DNA of 63,036 nucleotides, from assembly GCA_030656215.1 (NCBI GenBank), contig JAUSOD010000043.1, forward strand, positions 1 to 63,036, given 5' to 3'. Below the pieces are notes generated by a model, which was not told the origin of the DNA, made no database searches, and saw only the letters and a list, made by a program, of their open reading frames with translations. The DNA is from Azoarcus sp. Lineage in GTDB: Bacteria > Pseudomonadota > Gammaproteobacteria > Burkholderiales > Rhodocyclaceae. The translations under genes and the position numbers were made by a program. Positions 51,626 through 59,777 of the stretch are shown here, piece by piece (position 1 is the stretch's first letter; each line of letters starts with the position of its first letter).

Positions 51626-51657
51626 AAAAAAGCCAATCGCCCGGGGTTGGCTTTTTT
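51626..51657 (+). terminator. Terminator after tRNA-Asn
   Basis: AAAAAAGCCAA and TTGGCTTTTTT flank a 10-nt GC-rich loop, giving a short GC stem extended by an A/T-rich base with a strong U tract (51652-51657). It begins 13 nt after the encoded CCA. Confidence 0.85.
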
Positions 51658-51995
51658 GCGTCTGGTCCATTTCTGGTCCGATCGCCGGGATGCCTCCGCG
51701 GATGCGTCCTGACCGCCTCCCCTATCAGCGCCTCGCCGTCCCATCGATGGCCCGCGCATCTCACCACCTGGCGCGGGTGGGCATGATAGTCTGCACCCAA
51801 CGGGGTTGGGGTGCTTGTGTCATTCGGTAGTGGCTGCGTGAATGGTTGCTTGAATGCATTGGTGCTTTTTTCAGGCGCGCTACTTGTTTTGTTTTTGCTC
51901 CGGTTTGGCTGGTGTTTCGCCACGAATCCGCCTTTAAATAAAATGAAAAAAATGCATACCTCGCCTGACTCGTTCGTTACTCCGACCCGTCGGTA
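51658..51995. other. Intergenic stretch between tRNA-Asn and the MASE1 kinase
   Basis: No gene is supported. The last 150 nt are clearly AT-richer than the surroundings (runs of T and TTTAAATAAAATGAAAAAAATG), probably the promoter region of the kinase gene. No integrase, attachment repeat or second copy of the tRNA 3' end was found. Confidence 0.5.
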
Positions 51996-53687
51996 ATGAA
52001 TCCGGTCGATATTTCGCATCTCTTGCCGCGGCAGGCCACGGCGCCCGGAAGCGTGACCATGCGCCTCGTGCTGTATCGTATCCTGGGGGTCGCCCTGCTG
52101 TACCTGGTCGCGGCGCGGTTCGGCTTGAGCTTCGCCTTCGTTGGCAGTACGGTCACCCCGGTTTGGCCACCCAGCGGCATCGCGCTGGTGGCGCTCTTGC
52201 TCGGTGGCTCGCGGATGGCGGTCGGGATCGCGCTGGGTGCTTTCCTTGCCAATGCGTGGACTGGCATACCGGCACAGGCTGCCATGGCGATTGCGATCGG
52301 CAACACGCTCGCCGCGCTCGCTGGCGCGTACTTGCTACAGCGGGTCGCGGGCTTTCACTGCGCTATGGATCGGCGGCGCGACGTGGTAGCCCTGATCACG
52401 TTGGGTGCCGCGGTCAGCACGATTGTCAGCGCAAGTATCGGCACGGCTGTGCTGACGTTCAGTGCGCAGGTTCCACCTGGCGACTTCGTCACGGTATGGC
52501 TCAAGTGGTGGATGGGCGATGCGTTGGGCGTGCTGCTGACGGTGCCGCCGCTTCTGATCGTACTCCATCATCATGATGCGCGGCGGGCACCTCGCCGCCT
52601 GCTCGAACTCGCGTTGCTGATAGCCGGCATGCTGTTCATCGGCTACCTGGTGTTCGTCGCACCAGACAACCGCATCCGCGGCTATTACCCGGCTGCGCTC
52701 GTGGTGCTTCCGTTTATCGTCTGGTTCGCGTTGCGCTTCACGTTGCTGGAAACCTCGCTGGCGACGGTGCTGGTTTCCGTATTGGCGATTTGGAGTACTA
52801 CCCAGGGTCTCGGTCCGCTTGCAGCCGACGCTGCGGTCGATGGCCTGGTGCGCTGGTGTGCCTTTGCCAATCTGCTGGCCATCAGCGGACTACTGCTTGC
52901 GGCGTCCAGTAACGAGCACCGGCGTGCCCAGTTTGCTCTGCAATGCTCACATGACGAACTCGAACAGCGGGTACAGGAGCGCACTGCAGCCCTGGTTCGG
53001 ACCAACCATGAGTTGAAGCGGGAGATGACCGAGCGTCGGCGACTCGAGGCGGAGTTGATGCGAATTGGCGAGGATTTGCAGCGGTCAATTGGACGGGATC
53101 TGCATGACGGTCTCGGGCAACACCTGACCAGTGTCGAACTATTCTGCGCTGCGCTGGAGCAGCAACTGCGTACACGTGACCTGCCCGAAGCACAGATTGC
53201 GCGACGTATGATGGAGGCACTTGATCATGCGATGGACAACATGCGCGGCATCGCGCGCGGACTCTATCCCGTAACGCTGGATTCGCATGGCATTGGAGCG
53301 GCGTTGCGCGAACTGGCTACGCAGACTCAGATGCTGGACAACATCACCTGCACGGTCTGCGCCAGCACGAATTTTCGCAATCCCGATCCACTGGTCGCAA
53401 TCAACCTTTACCGTATCGCCCAGCAGGCCATCAGCAATGCCATCCGTCACGGTGGTGCTCACCATATTCGAATCGGCTTGTTCGAACGCAAAAACAACCA
53501 TTGTCTGTCCATCAAAGATGACGGAAGCGGGTGCGACATCGCAGAACTCGAACGCGGCACCGGGCTCGGTTTGCTCAGCATGCGCTATCGCGCAGGATTG
53601 CTCGGTGGCTCGCTTTCGATTCGGCGCAACAAGCGCGGTGGAATGACCGTTTGTGTCACATGCCCGTCGGTCAAGGAACCCTCATGA
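51996..53687 (+). CDS. MASE1-domain sensor histidine kinase (NarX/HisKA_3 type)
   Basis: This 563-residue inner-membrane kinase has an N-terminal MASE1 sensor of about eight transmembrane helices (residues 25-310; VTPVWPPSGIALVALLLGGS is typical). A coiled-coil linker (SHDELEQRVQERTAALVRTN) follows, then a HisKA_3 dimerisation domain with phospho-accepting His370 in GRDLHDGLGQHLTSVE. The HATPase domain has N-box AQQAISNAIRHGG and G boxes DDGSGCD and GTGLGLLSMRYRA. The signal for MASE1 is unknown. It overlaps the response regulator by 4 nt (ATGA). An internal ATG at 52059 is an alternative start. Confidence 0.92.
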   Translation: MNPVDISHLLPRQATAPGSVTMRLVLYRILGVALLYLVAARFGLSFAFVGSTVTPVWPPSGIALVALLLGGSRMAVGIALGAFLANAWTGIPAQAAMAIAIGNTLAALAGAYLLQRVAGFHCAMDRRRDVVALITLGAAVSTIVSASIGTAVLTFSAQVPPGDFVTVWLKWWMGDALGVLLTVPPLLIVLHHHDARRAPRRLLELALLIAGMLFIGYLVFVAPDNRIRGYYPAALVVLPFIVWFALRFTLLETSLATVLVSVLAIWSTTQGLGPLAADAAVDGLVRWCAFANLLAISGLLLAASSNEHRRAQFALQCSHDELEQRVQERTAALVRTNHELKREMTERRRLEAELMRIGEDLQRSIGRDLHDGLGQHLTSVELFCAALEQQLRTRDLPEAQIARRMMEALDHAMDNMRGIARGLYPVTLDSHGIGAALRELATQTQMLDNITCTVCASTNFRNPDPLVAINLYRIAQQAISNAIRHGGAHHIRIGLFERKNNHCLSIKDDGSGCDIAELERGTGLGLLSMRYRAGLLGGSLSIRRNKRGGMTVCVTCPSVKEPS

Positions 53688-54361
53688 GTGGCACTGACAT
53701 TGACGACCCGAAGGCCGCCATCCGCGTTCTGCTGGTGGACGACCACCCCATTGTCCGCGAGGGGCTCGCGCTCTTTCTCGGACAGCAGAAAGGGCTGCAG
53801 GCCTTCAGCCACGCCGCAGACGCCGACGAGGCGATGGGCGCGATGGCAAGGTGCGCACACCATCTGGCAGTGGTTGATATTTCGCTTGAACATCATTCTG
53901 GCCTGGACCTGATCCAGTCGCTGCGGCTGAAGTACCCTGCGCTTCCGATACTTGCAATGAGCATGCATGAGGAGACTTTATTTGCCGAACGTGCGGTTCG
54001 TGCCGGGGCCAACGGCTATTTGATGAAGCGCGATGCAACACGCAGTATCCTGCAGGCAATCCGGCATGTGCTTGACGGCAACATCTACCTCAGTCCTGCC
54101 ATGCACACAGTCTTGGCGCATCGCCTGCGGTCGTCGCGCAATGGGGAGATCGTTGGTGGCGCGGTGGACAGCCTTACCCCTCGCGAGTTCGAGGTGCTGC
54201 ACCTGCTCGCGCTTGGCCTGGGTACGCGCGAGATCGCCGGCAAGCTCAATCGCAGCGTCAAGACCATCGAAGCGCACCGCGCCAGCCTTAAGGACAAGCT
54301 GCAAATGCCCAGCGGGAAGGCGCTGGAGCGATTCGCTGCCCAATGGCTCGACCGTGCTTAA
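53684..54361 (+). CDS. NarL/FixJ-family response regulator
   Basis: This 225-residue regulator has a receiver domain (VLLVDDHPIVREGLALFL; phospho-acceptor Asp65 in AVVDISLEHHSG; Lys115 in GYLMKRDA) and a LuxR-type DNA-binding domain at about 160-220 (LTPREFEVLHLLALGLGTRE, IAGKLNRSVKTIEAHRASL). It is coupled to the MASE1 kinase by an ATGA overlap, with AAGGAA upstream, so the two form a cognate pair. The target genes are not known; the permease and hemerythrin downstream are the nearest candidates. Confidence 0.94.
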   Translation: MSGTDIDDPKAAIRVLLVDDHPIVREGLALFLGQQKGLQAFSHAADADEAMGAMARCAHHLAVVDISLEHHSGLDLIQSLRLKYPALPILAMSMHEETLFAERAVRAGANGYLMKRDATRSILQAIRHVLDGNIYLSPAMHTVLAHRLRSSRNGEIVGGAVDSLTPREFEVLHLLALGLGTREIAGKLNRSVKTIEAHRASLKDKLQMPSGKALERFAAQWLDRA

Positions 54362-54541
54362 GCTACGTCGGCTGACCCGCCTTGGATGCATATAGGGGAT
54401 TCCACTAGTCAAGATCAGGGACTCGGCCCGATGGGCTCTGTCGGCTGCGGAGCCTACAGTTGAGTCACGCTTCATTGGGTGAAGCGCGGGCATCTCAACT
54501 TTCAGGCGCTCCAACGGGGCCTGACACGGAGAGATTCCACA

Positions 54542-54748
54542 ATGAAAACCACCCACACCGCTGCCGTTGTGTTGTCCGATACGCCGTTATGCGCAGCGGC
54601 CGTGCAGCAAACCGACTCCACCACGATCGCGCCACGCATGGGTCGTAACGGATCCAGCCCAGCGCAGCCATGCGCGGTGATCGGGGGATGTGCCGATACC
54701 GCGCTGGACAGGACCGCGACGACGGCCCCGCGTAGCCGCGGTAGTTAA
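54542..54748 (+). CDS. Small hypothetical protein (68 aa)
   Basis: Not recognised. The frame begins MKTTHTAAVVLSDTPLC and has GGAGAG about eight nt before the ATG, a good translation signal. The first 25 residues look like a weakened signal peptide; the rest is Ala/Thr/Arg-rich and low in complexity, with three further cysteines. It lies between the response regulator and the permease. It could be a small exported protein, a leader peptide or a decayed gene. Confidence 0.4.
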   Translation: MKTTHTAAVVLSDTPLCAAAVQQTDSTTIAPRMGRNGSSPAQPCAVIGGCADTALDRTATTAPRSRGS

Positions 54749-54772
54749 ACCAACGCCGATCAGTGGGACATC

Positions 54773-56419
54773 ATGTCGTTCGCTTCCCGCAAGGCGCCGG
54801 AATCCAGAATGGTCCGGGAGCAAAACGGCCTTATCTACGGTCTCGACGACGTGCCGCGGCTCATCCCGCTCGCCATGCTGGGCCTGCAACATTTCATGCT
54901 CAATGTGCCAAATCTGGCCATCGTCGTTCTGATCTGCCGGGTCGCGGGCGTTGATGCAGCGACCGCAGAGAGCGTCCTTTCCTTTTCGCTCATGGCGCTC
55001 GGCGCGGCAACCCTATTGCAGTGCAGCGGCCGCTTCGGCTCGGGATACTTCATCACCAGCTGCAGTTCGGGGATCTACCTGTCGGCCTCGCTCTCAGCCG
55101 CTGCCGGGGGGCTGCCCCTGGTCTGCGGCATGACCCTGCTTGCCGGGCTGTTCCAGGTTTTTTTCGCCGGGCTGTTCGTCCGTGTCCGGCGGTTCTTTCC
55201 AAACGAGATTGTCGCGCTGGCTATCATCATCGTCGGTATCGAACTCGGCGCGATCGGCTTGAACCGTCTTGCAGCGTCCGGCACACCGGGTCTCCTGGCA
55301 GGCGGCACGACCTTGCTGGTCTCCGTCATCTTCGGTGTGTATGGCAAGGGTGGCTCGCGTCTTTACTGCGCCCTGCTCGGCATGGTCAGCGGCTACCTTC
55401 TGTGCCTGTTTTTCGGCTTGGTCGGGCCGCATGCCGCCAACCACGCGTCCTCGTCCGAGCACTTCGGATTGCCCTCCGTTGCCCATCTCGGTCTCGAGTT
55501 CGATATTGATTACCTGCTGCCGTTCTCCTTGGCGGCGATCGGGGCATCGCTGAAGACCATGGGCGCCGTCATCACTTCCGCCAGAATCAACGATCCCGCC
55601 TGGGTTCGTCCGGACATGCCCACGGTCAAGCGGGGCGTGATCGCGGACGGACTATCCACGACGCTTTCGGCGCTGCTCGGCAGCGTCGGTACGAATTCTT
55701 CGACGTCGAGTGTGGGCGTATCGCAAGCCTCCGGCGCAACCAGCCGCGCGATCGGTCTCTCCGTCGCAGCCTGGATGTTCCTGTTCGCGCTCAGTCCGGC
55801 CTTTACGCAGGTGCTGGTGTCCCTGCCCGACCCTGTCGTCGGTGGAGCGCTGGTCTTCGCGGGCTGCCTGGTAATGGCCAATGGATTCCAGGTGCTCGGC
55901 ACGGTGCAGATGGACATGCGACGCGCCGGAGTCGTGGCGTTTCCGCTCATGCTTGCGATTGCGTGTATCGCCGATGCGCCGCTGTTCGCTCAATTGCCCG
56001 AATCACTTAGACCGCTGGTGTCGTCAGCGCTCGCTGTTGGGGTACTCGCCGCCCTGGTGGTCAACGCATTCCTGAGTCTGGGGAGCCTGCGGCGAACCCT
56101 GATCTTCCTCGACCCGCAGCGGTCGGTCGGAGAACGCATGTCGCAAGTTCGCGATGTGCTGGACGAGTGGCATGTTGCTCACAACGTCAAGGTCCGACTC
56201 ATGCTGATCCTGCGCGAACTGCTCGACGAGCGTGGCTGCAATCTGAAGCTTGGCTTCGACGGCTGCACCCTGCACGTGGACTTGACGCGCGCTGACACGA
56301 CCAGCGACACAGCCACACTGTCTAGCGGAAGATTCTTCACCGATCGCGTCAGCGACGCGATAAGCTACCGCAAGGATTCAAACGGCACGAGCCTCATCTC
56401 AGCGAGTTTCGAACAATAA
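54773..56419 (+). CDS. NCS2 (uracil/xanthine) permease with extra C-terminal cytoplasmic domain
   Basis: Residues 25-440 form an NCS2-type nucleobase transporter with about 12-14 transmembrane segments. Landmarks are LAMLGLQHFMLNVPNLAIVV, the TM8 acidic region and the signature-like GSVGTNSSTSSVGVSQASGA. Beyond residue 440 there are about 105 further residues, no longer hydrophobic, with LMLILRELLDERGCNLKLGF, LHVDLTRAD and a final GTSLISASFEQ. This resembles a reduced GHKL/HATPase-like (anti-sigma kinase-like) fold; that is inference. Substrate is probably a purine or pyrimidine base. It follows a two-component pair and precedes a hemerythrin by 11 nt. Confidence 0.85.
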   Translation: MSFASRKAPESRMVREQNGLIYGLDDVPRLIPLAMLGLQHFMLNVPNLAIVVLICRVAGVDAATAESVLSFSLMALGAATLLQCSGRFGSGYFITSCSSGIYLSASLSAAAGGLPLVCGMTLLAGLFQVFFAGLFVRVRRFFPNEIVALAIIIVGIELGAIGLNRLAASGTPGLLAGGTTLLVSVIFGVYGKGGSRLYCALLGMVSGYLLCLFFGLVGPHAANHASSSEHFGLPSVAHLGLEFDIDYLLPFSLAAIGASLKTMGAVITSARINDPAWVRPDMPTVKRGVIADGLSTTLSALLGSVGTNSSTSSVGVSQASGATSRAIGLSVAAWMFLFALSPAFTQVLVSLPDPVVGGALVFAGCLVMANGFQVLGTVQMDMRRAGVVAFPLMLAIACIADAPLFAQLPESLRPLVSSALAVGVLAALVVNAFLSLGSLRRTLIFLDPQRSVGERMSQVRDVLDEWHVAHNVKVRLMLILRELLDERGCNLKLGFDGCTLHVDLTRADTTSDTATLSSGRFFTDRVSDAISYRKDSNGTSLISASFEQ

Positions 56420-56430
56420 GACAGACCGAC

Positions 56431-56832
56431 ATGCCCATCGCCACCTGGACCCCCGACCTGTCGATAGGCGTAGCAAGTCTGGACGACGATCACAAAAAGT
56501 TGATCGACACGCTGAACGAGGTGTACGACGCGTTGCTGCTCGACCGCAGCGCATCCATCCTCCGCCCCGCGCTCAACCATTTGAACCACTACGTGGTAGA
56601 TCACTTCGCGCGCGAGGAAGCGTGGATGTGCGACCAAAACGACCCCAACCTGCCCCGCCACCTCACCGAACATCTGGCGCTACGCGACCACATCGAACGA
56701 CTCATCGCCTTGCAGGACATGCCGGACGACGAGCGCTCGATCGAACTCCTGATCATCCTGCGCAACTGGCTGCTTGGCCACATCACCCACTCCGACCGTG
56801 ACGCCGCCAAACGGAATGAAGGCGAATCGTGA
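56431..56832 (+). CDS. Bacteriohemerythrin
   Basis: This 133-residue single-domain hemerythrin binds O2 at a non-haem di-iron centre. All seven expected ligands are present: His21 (LDDDHKKL), His58 and Glu62 (VVDHFAREE), His77 and His81 (HLTEHLALRDH), His117 and Asp122 (GHITHSD). There is no signal peptide or signalling domain, so it is a cytoplasmic O2 carrier, store or sensor. Only 11 nt separate it from the permease, so the two are likely cotranscribed. Confidence 0.93.
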   Translation: MPIATWTPDLSIGVASLDDDHKKLIDTLNEVYDALLLDRSASILRPALNHLNHYVVDHFAREEAWMCDQNDPNLPRHLTEHLALRDHIERLIALQDMPDDERSIELLIILRNWLLGHITHSDRDAAKRNEGES

Positions 56833-56914
56833 CGTCGAATTCGGGCACTCAGCGCTTGGCTCCGGCCGCGGCAAGACCCACACCGGCATCCTTTCGTTTT
56901 TCGATACACGCCCC

Positions 56915-57058
56915 ATGTCCATCAAGAAGCAAGGTCTGGCATGCAACCCGCGCACGGGCCTGCAGGTAAAGAACCTGGCACGGCTGGATGCCGCCGAACG
57001 CGGTGCTGTGGCGCCGCGCGCCACAGCCTTTTGGCGCGACGAGTTTGACAGGGCATGA
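56915..57058 (+). CDS. Possible 47-aa protein coupled to the photolyase-like gene
   Basis: The frame MSIKKQGLACNPRTGLQ to FWRDEFDRA ends exactly in the ATGA that starts the next gene, as coupled genes do. There is no Shine-Dalgarno and no recognised family. The rest of the 222-bp hemerythrin-photolyase gap shows nothing else. It may be real or chance. Confidence 0.3.
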   Translation: MSIKKQGLACNPRTGLQVKNLARLDAAERGAVAPRATAFWRDEFDRA

Positions 57059-58272
57059 CGGCGCAACTGCCGCTAAGCGCCCTGACCTGGGCCGACACGC
57101 TGCCGCCCACCCGCAGCGCGGCACTGGCGCGCATCGCTCGCGTCCGGCCCGCAGCCTACGCACGCACGCGCAACCACCTCGAAGGGGCGGTGACCGGCCT
57201 GTCGCCCTACCTGACGCACGGATTGGTTACGCTGCGCGAGGTGCTGGCCGGCGTGCTCGAGCGCGAGCCGCTGGCGGTACAGCACAAGCTGGTGTTCGAG
57301 CTGGGCTGGCGAGAGTTTTTCCGCCACACCTGGGCGCACGAGGACGAGCGCATCCTGCACTCGCTGCACGCGGGTCCGCGCCCCGACGCCGCTTACGCCC
57401 CGACGCTTCCGGCCGACATCCGTCATGGGCGCACCGGAGTGCCCGTTATCGACCAGGCCGTGCGCACGCTCTATGCCACCGGCACGCTGCACAACCACGC
57501 GCGCATGTGGCTGGCGAGCTACGTGGTGCACCTGCGCCACGTGCACTGGCGCGCCGGGGCCGAGTGGCTGGTCGCCCACCTCCTCGATGGCGACGTCGGT
57601 AGCAACCACTTGAGCTGGCAATGGGTGGCCGGCACCGGCAGCCACAAGCCCTACCTGTTCAACGCCGACAACATGGCGCGCTATGCGCCGCCACACTGGC
57701 ACAGCGCCGGCACGGTGATCGACCAGTCCTACGAGGCGCTGGATCGTACCGCCCATGGCGGCGCACCGGTGGGCCCGGGCCCGGCCGCCGCCGAGGCCGT
57801 GCCCGAGCCGCCGCTGCGGGCCGCAGCACCCGCCGACCTGGGCGTGATCAAGCCGGACGCCAGCGCGGCCGAACGGCTGCAAGGCCGGGAGGTCTGGCTC
57901 GTGCACCCCTGGGCGCTGCGCGCGCCGCTGCCCGCCCTGCCCGAGGGAGTCCTGTGCATCGGCTTGTACCTGAGCGAACACCACGCGGCCTGGCCCTGGC
58001 CCGAGGCGCGCTGGCGGTGGGTGGATACGGCGATGGCCGCGGTGACCTCCGAGCGCTGGCACGTCGACACTGCCAGCTTGGCTGCGATACTTTCCGGCGC
58101 GGCGCGGGTGCGCAGTGTCGACGACCCGCACCTCGCGTACTGGCTCAATCGCGTGGCGCGGCTGGACGTGGCACCGACCTTATTCCCGCCCGTGGAACGG
58201 CGCTGTACGAGCTTCTCGCAGTGGTGGACACTCGCCACGCGCGGGCTGCACCGTGCCGAAGAGTTGCTGTGA
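57055..58272 (+). CDS. Photolyase/cryptochrome-like FAD-binding protein with flavin domain first
   Basis: Residues about 20-230 match the helical FAD-binding domain of photolyases: THGLVTLREVLAGV, HKLVFELGWREFFRHTW, GVPVIDQAVRTLYATGTLHN, HARMWLASYVVHL, LLDGDVGSNHLSWQWVAGTG and PYLFNADNMARYAP. The usual N-terminal antenna-binding alpha/beta domain is missing. Instead about 150 residues follow (VWLVHPWALRAPLPALPEG, VLCIGLYLSEHHAAWPW, RWRWVDTAMAAV) that look like an alpha/beta Rossmann-type domain. Repair or photoreceptor activity is not established. The stop overlaps the broken DCC gene start (GTGA). Confidence 0.88.
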   Translation: MTAQLPLSALTWADTLPPTRSAALARIARVRPAAYARTRNHLEGAVTGLSPYLTHGLVTLREVLAGVLEREPLAVQHKLVFELGWREFFRHTWAHEDERILHSLHAGPRPDAAYAPTLPADIRHGRTGVPVIDQAVRTLYATGTLHNHARMWLASYVVHLRHVHWRAGAEWLVAHLLDGDVGSNHLSWQWVAGTGSHKPYLFNADNMARYAPPHWHSAGTVIDQSYEALDRTAHGGAPVGPGPAAAEAVPEPPLRAAAPADLGVIKPDASAAERLQGREVWLVHPWALRAPLPALPEGVLCIGLYLSEHHAAWPWPEARWRWVDTAMAAVTSERWHVDTASLAAILSGAARVRSVDDPHLAYWLNRVARLDVAPTLFPPVERRCTSFSQWWTLATRGLHRAEELL

Positions 58273-58420
58273 CCGATCCCGCCCCGTACGACACGCTCAC
58301 CGTGCTGCGTGACGGCAGCTGTCCGCTGTGCCCGGTCGCGAGATCGCCCATGTGCAGCGGCTGGCGCAGCGGCTGGACGTGCGGGCCTTAAAGCCGGCGC
58401 TGTGCTTCGCGGACATCAGC
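58269..58420 (+). pseudogene. Truncated, frameshifted DCC (DUF393) thiol-disulfide protein
   Basis: GTG 58269 starts a frame reading LTVLRDGSCPLC, the N-terminal motif of DCC-family thiol-disulfide proteins. Right after the CxxC the homology continues in another frame (GREIAHVQRLAQRLDVRALK, ALCFADIS), so about one base is missing near 58332. After ADIS the family sequence stops at the 3' end of the oppositely oriented oxidoreductase, so roughly half the protein is lost. The intact ancestor was coupled to the photolyase-like gene by a GTGA overlap. Confidence 0.75.
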
Positions 58421-59467
58421 TGCGAAGCCGGGGCCGGCCGATGTGGCTCCGTGGTCGCAGAAATGAGCCGCCACCCGTTCGCCCAGTTCCCTGCCACTCA
58501 GCCATGCGCCTTCGACCTTGCCGCCATTGAGCCAGTCGCCACAGAGGCCAATCCTGCTGCCAGCATGCCAGAGGCAGCTGTGATTCAGGGGGGTGGCGCC
58601 ATCGGCATAACGCCAGCGGTGCGCCACCCACGCCGGCGCTTCAGGGAGTCCCCCGGTGACGGAGACCAAATCGGCGAAGGCCTGCTGCAAAATCGTGCTG
58701 ACGCGGTCGGCGTCATCTTCCATATGCGCCTCGCTCCACGCGGCATTAGCGTGGAGCAGCCAGGTTTCCGCTGCACCACGACCGGGCTTGCTGTTGTCTC
58801 GGGCGATCCAGCGCAGCGGCCCGGAATTGACGAAGGCAGCATCGAACGGCAACTCGAGCGGCGCTGAGAAGCGCAGCATCAACGCCCAAGCGCCGCGCAT
58901 GACCACCTGTCCGGCGAGCACCGCCAGATCGGCAGCCACGCCGCTCAGCAGCGGCGCGGCCTGGGGAGCGGGGAGCGCGAGCAGCACGACATCGAAGCTG
59001 CGTTCCAGCCAGCCGCGTTCTGCCGAGCGCAGATGCCAGCCATCCGCGCGACGTTGCAATTGCCGGATGGTCGTACCGACTTCGATATCCAGCCCGTCGG
59101 CGAGGAAGCGGCAGGGCGCCGACATGCGCGGGAGGCCGACGAAACGCTCCAGATCGGGGTCCGGAACATGCGCCGACGGGTCGCCAAGGATGTGTAGCCT
59201 GGGGCGCCAGGATGCGGCGACGCCGGCGTGTTGCCAGCGGGCCACTTCGGCGCGAAAGTCAGGCTGCCGGGCGGTGAAATACTGGGCGCCATGGTCGCAC
59301 TGCCAGCCGTCACCCCGCCAGGTGCTCATGCGCCCGGACGGGCCGCGGCTCTTGTCGAAGACGCTCACTGCGAAGCCCGCCGATTGCAGGAGCGTGGCGC
59401 AGGAGAGGCCGGCGATACCGGCGCCAACCACGGCAGCGTGCTGCGGTGGGTTCACGTTGGCTTGCAT
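58388..59467 (-). CDS. Renalase-like NAD(P)/FAD-dependent oxidoreductase
   Basis: This 359-residue flavoprotein has the N-terminal dinucleotide motif AAVVGAGIAGLSCATLLQSAG, the acidic strand end VSVFDKSRGPSGRMSTW, and the C-terminal FAD segment RIGLCGDWLNGGKVEGAWLSG. It belongs to the bacterial renalase/amine-oxidase-like group; members oxidise altered dihydronicotinamides or remain uncharacterised. It is convergent with, and overlaps, the broken DCC gene, and lies downstream of the TIGR02450 gene on the same strand (17 nt). Such oxidoreductases often accompany cryptochrome-like genes. Confidence 0.88.
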   Translation of the reverse strand: MQANVNPPQHAAVVGAGIAGLSCATLLQSAGFAVSVFDKSRGPSGRMSTWRGDGWQCDHGAQYFTARQPDFRAEVARWQHAGVAASWRPRLHILGDPSAHVPDPDLERFVGLPRMSAPCRFLADGLDIEVGTTIRQLQRRADGWHLRSAERGWLERSFDVVLLALPAPQAAPLLSGVAADLAVLAGQVVMRGAWALMLRFSAPLELPFDAAFVNSGPLRWIARDNSKPGRGAAETWLLHANAAWSEAHMEDDADRVSTILQQAFADLVSVTGGLPEAPAWVAHRWRYADGATPLNHSCLWHAGSRIGLCGDWLNGGKVEGAWLSGRELGERVAAHFCDHGATSAGPGFAADVREAQRRL

Positions 59468-59484
59468 TGCCGATCCCGCATCGC

Positions 59485-59769
59485 TCAGCGCCAGCCCTGC
59501 AGCCAGCAGCTGCAGTCAGTCAAATCCCGCCATGGCAGGGTGAAGCTGCGGCGTGAATGAACGGCCTCGATCTCGACAATATCGACCCGGGTGGCGGGCG
59601 GCTCGGGCTGGAAGACCCGGGTGACAATGAAGTGCTTTTCCCGGTTGCGGGGAACCCGCGCGGTCCACTTGCTCAGCAGTAGCTTCCTCGGATTCAAACG
59701 AGGGGGGGCCGGGCGTCGTTGCGCAGCAGCTTCCGCCACCGCCGTCACCAGAACGTCACGGATTTTCAT
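59485..59769 (-). CDS. TIGR02450-family Trp-rich small protein
   Basis: The conserved core reads NPRKLLLSKWTARVP, EKHFIVTRVF, VEIEAVHSRRSFTLPW and WLQGW, which matches the TIGR02450 Trp-rich family. Its members have no known function but often lie beside or are fused to photolyase/cryptochrome genes. ATG 59769 gives 94 residues; a TTG at 59790 would add seven and lies inside a palindrome. An AT-rich stretch upstream probably contains the promoter. Confidence 0.82.
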   Translation of the reverse strand: MKIRDVLVTAVAEAAAQRRPAPPRLNPRKLLLSKWTARVPRNREKHFIVTRVFQPEPPATRVDIVEIEAVHSRRSFTLPWRDLTDCSCWLQGWR

Positions 59770-59777
59770 AACGACTT

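Noticed and set aside
51614-51995. Integrase or attachment-site remnant after tRNA-Asn
   Set aside because: No integrase-like translation in any frame and no repeat of the tRNA 3' end seen in the window.
51472-52019. Minus-strand frames crossing tRNA-Asn
   Set aside because: They translate the tRNA itself, a well-known source of false proteins.
54362-54541. Hairpin GCTTCA/TGAAGC at 54469-54485 as a terminator
   Set aside because: No U tract follows and the stem is only 7 bp; not called.
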